From CAYXGE01 sp964464435 (lineage in GTDB: Bacteria > Pseudomonadota > Gammaproteobacteria > Burkholderiales > Methylophilaceae): 34,773 bases of DNA. The stretch is taken from the NCBI GenBank assembly GCA_964464435.1, contig CAYXGE010000009.1, forward strand, positions 1-34,773, in the 5' to 3' direction. Every line of letters begins with the position of its first letter. The first letter of the stretch is position 1. The notes beneath the pieces were generated by a model, which saw only the letters and a list, made by a program, of their open reading frames with translations, did not search any database and was not told the DNA's origin. Below, in pieces: positions 1-6,713 of this stretch. The translations under genes and the position numbers were made by a program.

Positions 1-836
1 CCACCAACTGCCATGTGTTAGCAAACAGTATTGGCGCTAATATTGCTAAATTCCGTGATGGGTATAAACCGATTGCCCTGAAGGCAAATTGGCGGCGTGA
101 TGTCTGCTTGCTTAAGTTTGACCCCTTGCCTTTTAAACCCATCCCAATGCGAGACAGCAGCACTTTGAAATATGAAGAGCCAGTGTTTAGCTTGGGATTC
201 CCTGCCATGTCGCCCGTACCGCAACCCTCATACGGCAAAGTCAAAGGCATTTACCCCTACGACAACGGCCTCATTGTGCGCACCGATGCCTCTTTTATTA
301 TGGGCTCAAGTGGCGGAGCCTTGTTTGATGAGCAATTTAACTTAATAGGCCTCACCACTTTTAAGAGCCCAGGCCACAAAGCGTTTTATTTCAGCTTACC
401 AGTCGAGTGGATTAAAGAACTCATGGACGCCCCCAGAGCCACCAGCCTAAAATCAGACGAAACGCCCTTTTGGAATTTGCCTATAGAGCAACGTCCATAC
501 TTCATGCAAGTGGTGATTCCCTACCAAAATGAAGATTGGGCGAGTTTAAAACCCTTGTCGGAGCGTTGGGTTAAGCTAGAGCCTAAGCTAGCCGATGCTT
601 GGTATTTTTTAGGGGCTGCTGAAGAAGGCTTAAAACACTACGCCGAAGCCAAAACTGCCTTTGAAAAAGCCCGCGCCCTCAATGACCGTGATTTAGATGC
701 CATGGTAGGCCTATCGCGCATTGCATTGATGCAAAAAGATATGGCTTCTTTACAAGGGCTACAACAAGCGATTTCGGTGATTAACCCTGAAGAAGCAGAT
801 AAATTGGGGCAACAAATGGCTAAATTGGCGCAATGA
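1..836 (+). CDS. Trypsin-like serine protease with C-terminal TPR region (5' partial)
   Basis: The reading frame is open at the left edge of the window, so the start codon and N-terminus are missing. The first visible residues, TNCHV (bases 3-17), are the classic catalytic-histidine motif of the S1/DegP-like trypsin fold. The acid is likely the Asp of RRDVCLL, about 29 residues later, and GSSGGALF near base 309 supplies the nucleophilic serine, so the triad is complete. The last ~110 residues contain helical TPR-like repeats (ADAWYFLGAAEEGLKHYAEA and the following AFEKARALN), usually a protein-binding surface. Such proteins are normally exported proteases, but the signal sequence lies outside the window. 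GTG at 15 is not a credible start because it would remove the catalytic His. Family assignment is firm; substrate and exact role are unknown. Confidence 0.82.
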   Translation, partial: TNCHVLANSIGANIAKFRDGYKPIALKANWRRDVCLLKFDPLPFKPIPMRDSSTLKYEEPVFSLGFPAMSPVPQPSYGKVKGIYPYDNGLIVRTDASFIMGSSGGALFDEQFNLIGLTTFKSPGHKAFYFSLPVEWIKELMDAPRATSLKSDETPFWNLPIEQRPYFMQVVIPYQNEDWASLKPLSERWVKLEPKLADAWYFLGAAEEGLKHYAEAKTAFEKARALNDRDLDAMVGLSRIALMQKDMASLQGLQQAISVINPEEADKLGQQMAKLAQ

Positions 837-892
837 TTGTAGCTTGTAGGGTGCACCTATTCACGGAGCATGGTACCTAAAATCCACCATTC

Positions 893-916
893 GGCGGACT
901 TGTAAACGAGTCCGCC
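893..916. other. Perfect 8-bp hairpin in the gap after the protease gene
   Basis: GGCGGACT (893-900) and AGTCCGCC (909-916) flank an 8-nt loop. It lies in a 232-bp gap (837-1068) that otherwise shows no gene. No T-run follows on the plus strand, so it is not a standard intrinsic terminator. It may stabilise an mRNA 3' end or be a fragment of a dispersed repeat. A weaker imperfect stem (CAAAcTAGC with GCTAaTTTG, 1011-1035) lies closer to the next gene. Confidence 0.45.
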
Positions 917-1068
917 CCACCAAACTAACCTAATATTACTCAAGAAATTACCCTTCAAATAGACCCGAACGGGCTATTGTGCATTAGATGGTATGCATCT
1001 ATATTGCTATCAAACTAGCGTAGCTTGCTAATTTGAATAATCAATTAACAACAAGAAAGAGATTCTCT

Positions 1069-1611
1069 ATGCACACATTACTAAAGTTTTTATTAGCCAC
1101 TATACTCGCTTTCAGTACAACCTTTGCCAATGCAGCCTTTATCCCCACAACTTCAGGTGCAGGCACTGCTAATTATGGTTTTGATGAACTAACTGGTACT
1201 GGACTCTTAAGATATGAGACTGAAAAAATCGGAGGTTATGGCTATATTCAAATAGAAGACACCTTTACCTCAGCAGGAATTTATAGTTTTGATTGGATGC
1301 TTTATGATACAGGTGTAACAAACAATCCAACCAGTGGCGGCTATTTATTGAATGGTGTGAAGTTTGAGTTAGGCTTTGTTCTTAATGGTAATGCTCCACT
1401 AACTGGCAGTACCTCCGTCGCACTTGCAGCAGGCGATACATTTGGATGGTACCTAGAAACTACGCAAAGGGGGTCAAGACGCGTGGAGTTTAGCTTACGT
1501 AATGCCAGCTTCGTATCAAGCCCCTCTGCAGTACCTGTACCTGCTGCAGCTTGGTTATTTGGCAGTGCCTTGTTAGGGTTTGCTGGCTTGCGCCGTAAAC
1601 AACACGCTTAA
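1069..1611 (+). CDS. PEP-CTERM sorting domain protein, exported
   Basis: This is a 180-residue exported protein. ATG 1069 is chosen because AAGAAAGAG sits about 8 nt upstream and the protein then starts with a clean signal peptide (MHTLLKF, hydrophobic core, cleavage near FANA-AF). An in-frame TTG at 1033 would add a polar stretch ahead of it. The C-terminus has the PEP-CTERM arrangement: VPVPAAAW, a hydrophobic helix (LFGSALLGFAGL) and a basic RRKQHA end. In this family the tail is recognised by exosortase EpsH/XrtA-type enzymes, and many members are linked to exopolysaccharide or biofilm matrix. The middle (~110 residues, rich in Gly, Thr and Ser) matches no domain I recognise. No exosortase gene is in the window. 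The gene stands alone and is followed by hairpin terminators. Confidence 0.85.
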   Translation: MHTLLKFLLATILAFSTTFANAAFIPTTSGAGTANYGFDELTGTGLLRYETEKIGGYGYIQIEDTFTSAGIYSFDWMLYDTGVTNNPTSGGYLLNGVKFELGFVLNGNAPLTGSTSVALAAGDTFGWYLETTQRGSRRVEFSLRNASFVSSPSAVPVPAAAWLFGSALLGFAGLRRKQHA

Positions 1612-1633
1612 TTTTTAATGCTCAGTATTTAAT

Positions 1634-1663
1634 AACAAAGGCTGGTTAAACCCAGCCTTTGTT
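1634..1663 (+). terminator. Likely intrinsic terminator of the PEP-CTERM gene
   Basis: AACAAAGGCTGG (1634-1645) and CCAGCCTTTGTT (1652-1663) form a perfect 12-bp stem with a 6-nt loop, 22 nt after the stop codon. The T-rich side of the stem runs into GTTTGTGG, so the U-tract is modest. Confidence 0.7.
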
Positions 1664-1701
1664 GTTTGTGGTTTCGCTCAGTTTGTGGTGTGTATAAATA
1701 A

Positions 1702-1735
1702 AAAAGCCTCGCAGATTTTAACCTGCGAGGCTTTT
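1702..1735. terminator. Strong bidirectional terminator between PEP-CTERM gene and groEL
   Basis: AAAAGCCTCGCAG (1702-1714) and CTGCGAGGCTTTT (1723-1735) form a perfect 13-bp stem with an 8-nt loop, flanked by A-rich sequence on the left and TATTTTTTT on the right. This gives a U-tract to transcripts from either direction, so it can end the PEP-CTERM transcript and the convergent groESL transcript. Confidence 0.85.
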
Positions 1736-1759
1736 ATTTTTTTAATGCTTGTTAGGGCA

Positions 1760-1884
1760 TTTTGCAATGTGCAGGAAGGTGAGACAAGGCGTTGAGGAGT
1801 GCGCGGTGCAGATAGTACATTTGAGTACAGCCAGCCGCGCACGACGATAACAACGCCGTATCGCCAAACAGCACAAGTGCAAAA
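1760..1884. repeat. 125-nt nested imperfect palindrome after groEL (element 1)
   Basis: Concentric inverted repeats fill the space right after the groEL stop codon (1885-1887, minus strand): TTTTGCA-TGTGC (1760-1772) with GCACA-TGCAAAA (1871-1884); GGCGTTG (1788-1794) with CAACGCC (1851-1857); GTGCGCGG (1799-1806) with CCGCGCAC (1835-1842). The centre carries two GTAC words 6 nt apart (1815-1818, 1825-1828). Read on the minus strand, the core GCTGTAC-N6-GTACTATCT (1810-1831) recurs at 13719-13740 after mraY. There is no coding capacity on the groEL strand. It looks like a dispersed structured intergenic repeat forming the 3' UTR of groEL. Function is unknown. Confidence 0.75.
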
Positions 1885-3525
1885 TTACATCATGCCACCC
1901 ATGCCGCCCATACCACCACCCATATCAGGCATTGCAGGAGCTTCATCTTTAGGTAATTCAGCAATCATGCAATCAGTAGTCAACATCAAGCCAGCCACTG
2001 AAGCCGCATTTTGCAATGCTGAGCGGGTAACTTTAGTTGGGTCTAACACGCCCATTTCAACCATGTCGCCATAGGTTTCGTTAGCCGCGTTGTAGCCGTA
2101 GTTGCCTTTACCAGCCGCTACAGTGTTCACAACCACTGATGGCTCAGCACCCGCGTTTTGAACGATTTGGCGTAATGGTTCTTCAACTGCGCGTAGTACA
2201 ATTTTTACGCCAGCTTCTTGGTCTAGGTTGTCGCCTTTTACTTTTTCAATCGCTGCACGTGCACGAATCAATGCTACGCCGCCGCCAGCCACAATACCTT
2301 CTTCAACCGCTGCACGTGTTGCGTGTAGTGCATCTTCTACGCGTGCTTTTTTCTCTTTCATTTCGATTTCAGTGGTTGCGCCAACCTTAATCACTGCAAC
2401 ACCGCCAGCTAATTTAGCTACGCGCTCTTGTAGTTTTTCACGGTCGTAGTCGCTTGTTGCGTCTTCGGCTTGTTTTTTGATTTGGTCAATGCGTGATTTG
2501 ATGTTGCCTTCATTGCCTGCACCGTCAATGATGATGGTGTTTTCTTTACCTACTTCAATACGTTTAGCTTGGCCTAAGTCAGCTAATTGTACGTTTTCAA
2601 GTTTGAGGCCTAATTCTTCAGCAATCACTGTACCGCCAGTTAAAATTGCGATGTCTTCTAACATGGCTTTACGGCGGTCACCAAAACCTGGGGCTTTAAC
2701 TGCACAAGTTTTGAGGATGCCACGGATGTTGTTCACCACTAATGTTGCTAATGCTTCGCCGTCGATATCTTCAGCGATGATTAAGAGTGGGCGGCCTGCT
2801 TTAGCTACTTGCTCTAAAGTTGGGAGCAAATCACGGATGTTTGAGATTTTTTTGTCAAATAACAACACGAATGGGTTGTCTAATAATGCGATTTGACGGT
2901 CTGGGTTGTTGATGAAGTAAGGTGAGAGGTAGCCACGGTCAAATTGCATACCTTCAACAACGTCTAATTCGCTTTCTAAGCCTGAACCGTCTTCAACAGT
3001 AATCACGCCTTCTTTGCCTACTTTGTCCATTGCGTCTGCAATGATTTGGCCGATTGATGTGTCTGAGTTAGCTGAAATTGCACCTACTTGGGCGATTTCT
3101 TTGCTGGTTGTACATGGTTTGCTCATGGCTTTTAGTTCAGCTACGGCTGCTGCAACCGCTTTATCAATACCACGTTTTAAATCCATTGGGTTCATGCCAG
3201 CAGCTACTGATTTCATGCCTTCACGGATGATGGCTTGTGCTAACACGGTAGCGGTTGTTGTACCGTCACCTGCGATGTCAGAAGTTTTTGAAGCCACTTC
3301 TTTCACCATTTGTGCGCCCATGTTCTCAAATTTGTCTTTGAGCTCTACTTCTTTAGCGACTGAAACACCGTCTTTAGTAATGGTAGGTGCGCCATATGAA
3401 CGCTCTAAAACTACGTTGCGGCCTTTAGGGCCTAAAGTTACTTTAACTGCGTTGGCGAGAATGTTTACGCCATTGGTCATTTTTTGACGAACTTCATCGC
3501 CAAAACGTACGTCTTTTGCTGCCAT
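1885..3525 (-). CDS. groEL: Chaperonin GroEL (60 kDa)
   Basis: This 546-residue protein is the ATP-driven cytosolic folding chamber and works as a double heptameric ring with GroES. The sequence is canonical: N-terminal AAKDVRFGDEVRQKM, nucleotide-site VTLGPKGRNVV, DGTTTATVL at 87-95 with Asp87 matching the catalytic Asp of E. coli GroEL, and the flexible Gly-Met-rich C-terminus ending GGMGGMGGMM. Length is normal for the family. It lies 60 nt downstream of groES, with AGGAG ahead of the ATG, and is presumably co-transcribed from the promoter and CIRCE element upstream of groES. The stop codon abuts a large palindromic element that would lie in the 3' UTR. Long open frames on the opposite strand are composition artefacts. 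Confidence 0.99.
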   Translation of the reverse strand: MAAKDVRFGDEVRQKMTNGVNILANAVKVTLGPKGRNVVLERSYGAPTITKDGVSVAKEVELKDKFENMGAQMVKEVASKTSDIAGDGTTTATVLAQAIIREGMKSVAAGMNPMDLKRGIDKAVAAAVAELKAMSKPCTTSKEIAQVGAISANSDTSIGQIIADAMDKVGKEGVITVEDGSGLESELDVVEGMQFDRGYLSPYFINNPDRQIALLDNPFVLLFDKKISNIRDLLPTLEQVAKAGRPLLIIAEDIDGEALATLVVNNIRGILKTCAVKAPGFGDRRKAMLEDIAILTGGTVIAEELGLKLENVQLADLGQAKRIEVGKENTIIIDGAGNEGNIKSRIDQIKKQAEDATSDYDREKLQERVAKLAGGVAVIKVGATTEIEMKEKKARVEDALHATRAAVEEGIVAGGGVALIRARAAIEKVKGDNLDQEAGVKIVLRAVEEPLRQIVQNAGAEPSVVVNTVAAGKGNYGYNAANETYGDMVEMGVLDPTKVTRSALQNAASVAGLMLTTDCMIAELPKDEAPAMPDMGGGMGGMGGMM

Positions 3526-3585
3526 GTTAAATCTCCTAAATTCTTAAATCTATATGATTGAGTTTAAATTCGAGTGGGGAAGCAA

Positions 3586-3876
3586 TTAAGCCTCAACAAC
3601 GCCCATTAAATCTTCTTCGCGCATCACGAGTAACTCGTCGCCATTAACTTTAACGGTTTGGCCAGCGTATTTACCAAATAACACTTTGTCGCCTACTTTA
3701 ACGTCTAGCGGAATCACTTTGCCTTGGTCATCTTTTTTACCTGGACCAACAGCTAACACTTCACCTTGGTCTGGTTTTTCAGTGGCAGTGTCAGGAATCA
3801 CAATGCCTGATGCAGTGGTGCGCACTTCTTCAACACGTTTAACAATTACTCTGTCGTGTAAAGGACGAATTTTCAT
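3586..3876 (-). CDS. groES: Co-chaperonin GroES (10 kDa)
   Basis: This 96-residue protein is the heptameric lid of the GroEL chamber. MKIRPLHDRVIVKR at the N-terminus, the mobile loop around TTASGIVIPDTA that docks on GroEL, and the GEVLAVGPGK segment are all typical. The start ATG is preceded by AGGAG at good spacing. It is the first gene of the groES-groEL operon, about 80 nt downstream of the CIRCE operator and the sigma32-type promoter. Nothing is missing or unusual in the protein. Confidence 0.99.
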   Translation of the reverse strand: MKIRPLHDRVIVKRVEEVRTTASGIVIPDTATEKPDQGEVLAVGPGKKDDQGKVIPLDVKVGDKVLFGKYAGQTVKVNGDELLVMREEDLMGVVEA

Positions 3877-3955
3877 GTATTGCTCCTAAAAGTATTAACA
3901 AATTAAAAAAAACAATGACACCATACGGGTCAATAAAAAATGCATAGAGCGCATT

Positions 3956-3982
3956 TTAGCACTCACTACCCTTGAGTGCTAG
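3956..3982 (-). promoter_or_regulatory. CIRCE operator (HrcA-binding site)
   Basis: The inverted repeat TTAGCACTC-N9-GAGTGCTAG differs from the CIRCE consensus (TTAGCACTC-N9-GAGTGCTAA) only in the last base. CIRCE is the known operator of the heat-shock repressor HrcA. It lies immediately downstream of the groES promoter -10, where the transcript would start, which is the expected repressing position. hrcA itself is not in the window. Confidence 0.95.
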
Positions 3983-4010
3983 TTATGAGGGTGAAACATT
4001 GGATTTCAAG
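3983..4010 (-). promoter_or_regulatory. Sigma32 (RpoH)-type promoter of groESL
   Basis: On the minus strand, CTTGAAA (4010-4004) is followed after about 12 nt by CCCTCATAA (3991-3983). This closely follows the RpoH consensus (CTTGAAA and CCCCATNT). The -10 directly abuts CIRCE, implying dual control by RpoH activation and HrcA repression. Assigned by motif only. Confidence 0.8.
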
Positions 4011-4044
4011 AGTATTAGGTAAATTTTTTTAAAATAATGATGTG

Positions 4045-4061
4045 AAGTTGCTTTTCAACTT
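4045..4061. other. Small hairpin in the groES / 4130 divergent region
   Basis: AAGTTG (4045-4050) and CAACTT (4056-4061) form a perfect 6-bp stem with a 5-nt loop. It lies between the two divergent promoters, outside either predicted transcript. It could be an operator for an unidentified regulator or mere chance. Confidence 0.25.
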
Positions 4062-4072
4062 AAAAATGAAAA

Positions 4073-4100
4073 TTGACGCTAACAAAACGGCTACAATACT
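4073..4100 (+). promoter_or_regulatory. Candidate sigma70 promoter for the gene at 4130
   Basis: TTGACG (4073-4078), a 16-nt spacer and AATACT (4095-4100) would place the transcript start near 4107, just ahead of the AGAGAGG ribosome site (4114-4120). This reading also explains the TTG at 4073 as part of a -35 box rather than a start codon. Confidence 0.45.
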
Positions 4101-4129
4101 ACCTAAGGATTCAAGAGAGGAAATACGCT

Positions 4130-4663
4130 GTGGTTGAAGAAATTAAAAATGCGGCAATTCAACAGCTTAATTTGAGCTATAGCGCCCAAGAGGATAGGTT
4201 ATTAATGAAGATAGGCTTGTCTAACAATACCGAGCTGGATATTTGGTTGACACGCCGCATAGTAAAAGCAATGTGGATTTTGTTAGAGCAAACCCATGAA
4301 GTGCCTAGCGTGGCAGTTGAAAAAACCTCTACAGTGGCTAAAGAGATGGTAGAGAACTTTGTGGCGCAGAACGCTGCGCGCACACATGATTACAGTGCAG
4401 AATATAAGCCGCGTGAGGTCATGAACCAAGGCACTTTATTTTTAGCGCATCAAGTCAATTTGCATCGACCAGCTAATCAGGCCGCTAGTTTAGAACTTGT
4501 CTGCACAAATGGCCAAACTGCAAATATCGTCCTTAACAAAGAACTCTCAATGGCCTTGGTGAATATGTTGCAAATGGTCACTAAGGAGGCGCATTGGGAG
4601 GTTGGTTTTGGCGAGTCGACACAGCCTGCTACCGTGGTGAAGACAAGCACAGTGTTACATTAG
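4130..4663 (+). CDS. Hypothetical protein, divergent from groES and upstream of bioA
   Basis: I do not recognise this 177-residue protein. GTG 4130 is chosen because AGAGAGG lies about 9 nt upstream; the more distant in-frame TTG 4073 has no ribosome site and sits in a likely -35 box. The protein is soluble-looking, with no signal peptide or membrane segment. It seems to contain two similar halves: residues ~10-50 (QLNLSYSAQEDRLLMKIGLS, then LDIWLTRRIVKAMWILLEQ) and ~105-150 (VNLHRPA...LELVCTNGQTANIVLNKELSMALVNMLQM). Each half is a beta-rich stretch followed by a helix. The linker (EVPSVAVEKTSTVAKEMVENFVAQ) looks helical. bioA starts 16 nt after its stop, so the two are probably co-transcribed, but a link to biotin is only positional. 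Confidence 0.75.
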   Translation: MVEEIKNAAIQQLNLSYSAQEDRLLMKIGLSNNTELDIWLTRRIVKAMWILLEQTHEVPSVAVEKTSTVAKEMVENFVAQNAARTHDYSAEYKPREVMNQGTLFLAHQVNLHRPANQAASLELVCTNGQTANIVLNKELSMALVNMLQMVTKEAHWEVGFGESTQPATVVKTSTVLH

Positions 4664-4679
4664 CTGACCATTAAGCGTC

Positions 4680-5999
4680 ATGAATAATCAAGATTTACTA
4701 TCTCGCTCTTTAGCCTCTGTGTGGCATCCATGCACACAGATGAAAAGCCATGAAAATTTTCCGCTGATTCCCATTGCCAAAGGCGAAGGTGTTTGGCTAT
4801 ATGATGTTGAAGGTAAACGATATTTAGATGCTGTGAGCTCTTGGTGGGTGAATTTATTTGGGCATAACCACCCAACTATTAAGGCTGCTATTAAACAGCA
4901 ATTAGATACGCTAGAGCACGTAATTTTAGCTGGCTTTACCCATGCGCCTGTGGTGCAGTTGTCGGAGCGTTTAGCCAAGCTCACTGGTTTGGGTCATGCT
5001 TTTTATGCGTCTGACGGCGCATCTGCTACAGAAATTGCGCTCAAGATGAGTTTTCATTATTGGCGTAATATGGGCAAACCTAATAAAACGCACTTTATTA
5101 GCTTGCAAAACAGCTATCACGGTGAAACGCTGGGGGCTCTGGCGGTGACGGATGTTGCAATTTTTAAAGAAGCCTATGCGCCCTTGCTGCGGCAAAGTGC
5201 TTTGGTACCATCGCCAGATAGCCGTTTAGCCCCCGCTGGGCAGTCAGCAGAAGACTTTGCGCTAGCTTGTGCAAAAGACTTAGAGGTCTATATTGAACAG
5301 CACCATGAGTCGCTTGCGGCTTTGATTTTAGAGCCTCTGGTACAGTGCGCGGCGGGCATGGGTATGTATCACCCGCTATATTTACAGCGTGCTCGAGAGA
5401 TTTGTAGCCGTTATCAGGTACATTTAATTGCTGATGAAATTGCCGTGGGGTTTGGTCGCACTGGTAGCATGTTTGCCTACCAGCAAGCGCAAATCTTGCC
5501 TGATTTTGTGTGTCTTTCAAAAGGCATTACAGGCGGTTATTTGCCGCTTTCGGTGGTGTTAACGACAAACGCTGTTTATCAAGCGTTTTATCATGACGAA
5601 ACCGCGCGCGGTTTTCTGCATTCACATAGTTATACAGGCAATCCACTTGCCTGTAGTGCAGCGTTGGCTACGCTAGATATTTTTGAGCAAAATAATGTGT
5701 TGCAACAAAATCAAGCTAAGGCCAAATTATTGTCAGAGTATTTAGCTGACGTTGCCGAGCATGTGGCAGTAAAAAACTTTAGACACATAGGTATGATTTG
5801 GGCGTTTGAAGTAGAAACGCGTCAAGCAAATTTTGCTAAAGCCTTTTATATTGCGGCATTGCAGGCAGGTTTGTTAGTCAGGCCAATAGGCAATACCGTG
5901 TACTTAATGCCCCCCTATATCATCGAAGAGACGGATATGCAGTTTATAGCAACAACACTCATGGCGTTGCTGACGCAATTTTACGACAACAGCAAATGA
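4680..5999 (+). CDS. bioA: Adenosylmethionine-8-amino-7-oxononanoate aminotransferase (DAPA synthase)
   Basis: This 439-residue PLP enzyme of class-III aminotransferase fold transfers an amino group from S-adenosylmethionine to KAPA to make DAPA, the step before dethiobiotin synthesis. The family signature WHPCTQMK is near residue 15, followed by AVSSWWVNLFGHNHP (51-65), YHGETLGA, the PLP-contact ADEIAVGFGRTG (251-262) and the Schiff-base Lys281 in CLSKGITGGYLPL. The WHPCTQMK and SSWW motifs favour BioA over other class-III aminotransferases. The start follows the upstream gene by 16 nt with only a weak ribosome site. No other bio gene is present here, so the biotin pathway is split in this genome or the rest lies elsewhere. 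Confidence 0.95.
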   Translation: MNNQDLLSRSLASVWHPCTQMKSHENFPLIPIAKGEGVWLYDVEGKRYLDAVSSWWVNLFGHNHPTIKAAIKQQLDTLEHVILAGFTHAPVVQLSERLAKLTGLGHAFYASDGASATEIALKMSFHYWRNMGKPNKTHFISLQNSYHGETLGALAVTDVAIFKEAYAPLLRQSALVPSPDSRLAPAGQSAEDFALACAKDLEVYIEQHHESLAALILEPLVQCAAGMGMYHPLYLQRAREICSRYQVHLIADEIAVGFGRTGSMFAYQQAQILPDFVCLSKGITGGYLPLSVVLTTNAVYQAFYHDETARGFLHSHSYTGNPLACSAALATLDIFEQNNVLQQNQAKAKLLSEYLADVAEHVAVKNFRHIGMIWAFEVETRQANFAKAFYIAALQAGLLVRPIGNTVYLMPPYIIEETDMQFIATTLMALLTQFYDNSK

Positions 6000-6019
6000 A
6001 GCACTTCAAACACATTGCT

Positions 6020-6053
6020 AATAAGTCACTTTATGTTAGTGCGCTAACTTATT
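6020..6053 (+). terminator. Weak hairpin after bioA, possible terminator
   Basis: AATAAGT (6020-6026) and ACTTATT (6047-6053) can pair, with a small inner CACT/AGTG pairing, and the right arm runs into TAATTTTAAA. The stem is AT-rich and weak. It is the nearest terminator-like structure to the bioA stop codon. Confidence 0.3.
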
Positions 6054-6120
6054 AATTTTAAAGGAAATAAATTTTATCACAAAAATGCGCTAAGTCCTTG
6101 ACCTATAAAGAGAAAATTAC

Positions 6121-6150
6121 AAAAAAGTGCTTGCAAAGCGCTTTTTTTTT
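6121..6150 (+). terminator. Terminator-like hairpin upstream of the dcw promoter
   Basis: AAAAAAGTGC (6121-6130) pairs with GCGCTTTTTT (6138-6147) through one G-U wobble across a 7-nt loop and runs into a 9-T tract. It could block read-through from bioA into mraZ. Its loop overlaps the -35 box of the predicted mraZ promoter, so the two functions would share the DNA. Confidence 0.6.
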
Positions 6151-6159
6151 ATCTATAGT
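6131..6159 (+). promoter_or_regulatory. Sigma70-like promoter of the dcw cluster
   Basis: TTGCAA (6131-6136), a 17-nt spacer and TATAGT (6154-6159) form a good sigma70 match, predicting a start near 6166. The three MraZ boxes begin right there, as expected for autorepression by MraZ. No other strong promoter candidate is apparent before lpxC. Confidence 0.7.
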
Positions 6160-6167
6160 GCAAATTA

Positions 6168-6192
6168 GTGGAGAAAAGTGGTTTTTTGTGGG
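6168..6192 (+). promoter_or_regulatory. Three direct MraZ-binding boxes
   Basis: GTGGA (6168), GTGGT (6178) and GTGGG (6188) recur with an exact 10-nt period. MraZ is known to bind tandem GTGG/TGGG-type pentamers spaced by 5 nt ahead of its own gene. Their position just after the predicted promoter fits autoregulation of the whole cluster. Confidence 0.85.
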
Positions 6193-6233
6193 AAATGACT
6201 CACTGTTACTAAGGGTAGTGAATCATTTCTCAC
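6188..6233 (+). other. Long stem-loop in the mraZ leader overlapping the third MraZ box
   Basis: GTGGGAAATGACTCACT (6188-6204) pairs with AGTGAATCATTTCTCAC (6217-6233): 17 positions with one C-A mismatch and one G-U wobble, and a 12-nt loop. It starts at the third MraZ box and ends 33 nt before the mraZ ATG; CTTCTTTT follows. In RNA it could be an attenuator or stabiliser. In DNA it places a GTGAG half-site in inverted orientation. Function is inferred only. Confidence 0.65.
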
Positions 6234-6266
6234 CTTCTTTTAAATGATAAAACTAAAGAGAATAAG

Positions 6267-6713
6267 ATGTTTCGTGGTGCAACATCATTAAATTTGGATG
6301 TAAAGGGGCGCTTGGCGATGCCAACCAAGCATCGTGATGCCTTGCACGCACAAAGTTCAGGTAATTTGGTGATTACCGCACATCCGCATGGATGTTTGTT
6401 ACTTTACCCGCAGCCTGCATGGGAGCCTATTCAAGCAAAGCTGATGTCACTTTCTTCGTTTGATAAACGTGCTAGTGGATTACAACGTTTGTTGGTGGGT
6501 AATGCGGATGATATTGAAATGGATGGTGCAGGACGTATTTTAATCCCTCCTTCATTGCGTGAGTTTGCACAATTAGAAAAAGAAGCAAAACTGGTTGGGC
6601 AAGGAAGTCATTTTGAGTTGTGGAGTATGGAAGCTTGGCGTAAACAGCAACAAGATGTCATGGCAAGTGACAGCTTGCAGATGCCTGCAGAGTTAGAGGG
6701 ATTCTCGCTGTGA
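6267..6713 (+). CDS. mraZ: Transcriptional regulator MraZ
   Basis: This 148-residue protein has two AbrB/SpoVT-type halves: MFRGATSLNLDVKGRLAMPTK at the start and DDIEMDGAGRILIPPSLRE near 80-100, each with the DxxGR core motif typical of MraZ. Family members form ring-shaped oligomers that bind the repeated pentamers upstream of the dcw cluster and repress it. Here three such boxes lie 75-100 nt upstream. It is the first gene of the cluster; its stop overlaps the GTG start of rsmH by 4 nt. Length is normal. Confidence 0.97.
   Translation: MFRGATSLNLDVKGRLAMPTKHRDALHAQSSGNLVITAHPHGCLLLYPQPAWEPIQAKLMSLSSFDKRASGLQRLLVGNADDIEMDGAGRILIPPSLREFAQLEKEAKLVGQGSHFELWSMEAWRKQQQDVMASDSLQMPAELEGFSL

Noticed and set aside
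1799..2074. Plus-strand frame crossing element 1 and the groEL end
   Set aside because: It runs through the palindrome into antisense groEL; the Pro/Met-rich part is the reverse reading of the GGM tail.
3014..3487. 157-codon plus-strand frame opposite groEL
   Set aside because: Shadow frame of highly conserved groEL; no ribosome site or family signature.
4073..4129. TTG 4073 as the start of the gene upstream of bioA
   Set aside because: No ribosome site there; the TTG is better explained as a -35 box, and GTG 4130 has AGAGAGG upstream.
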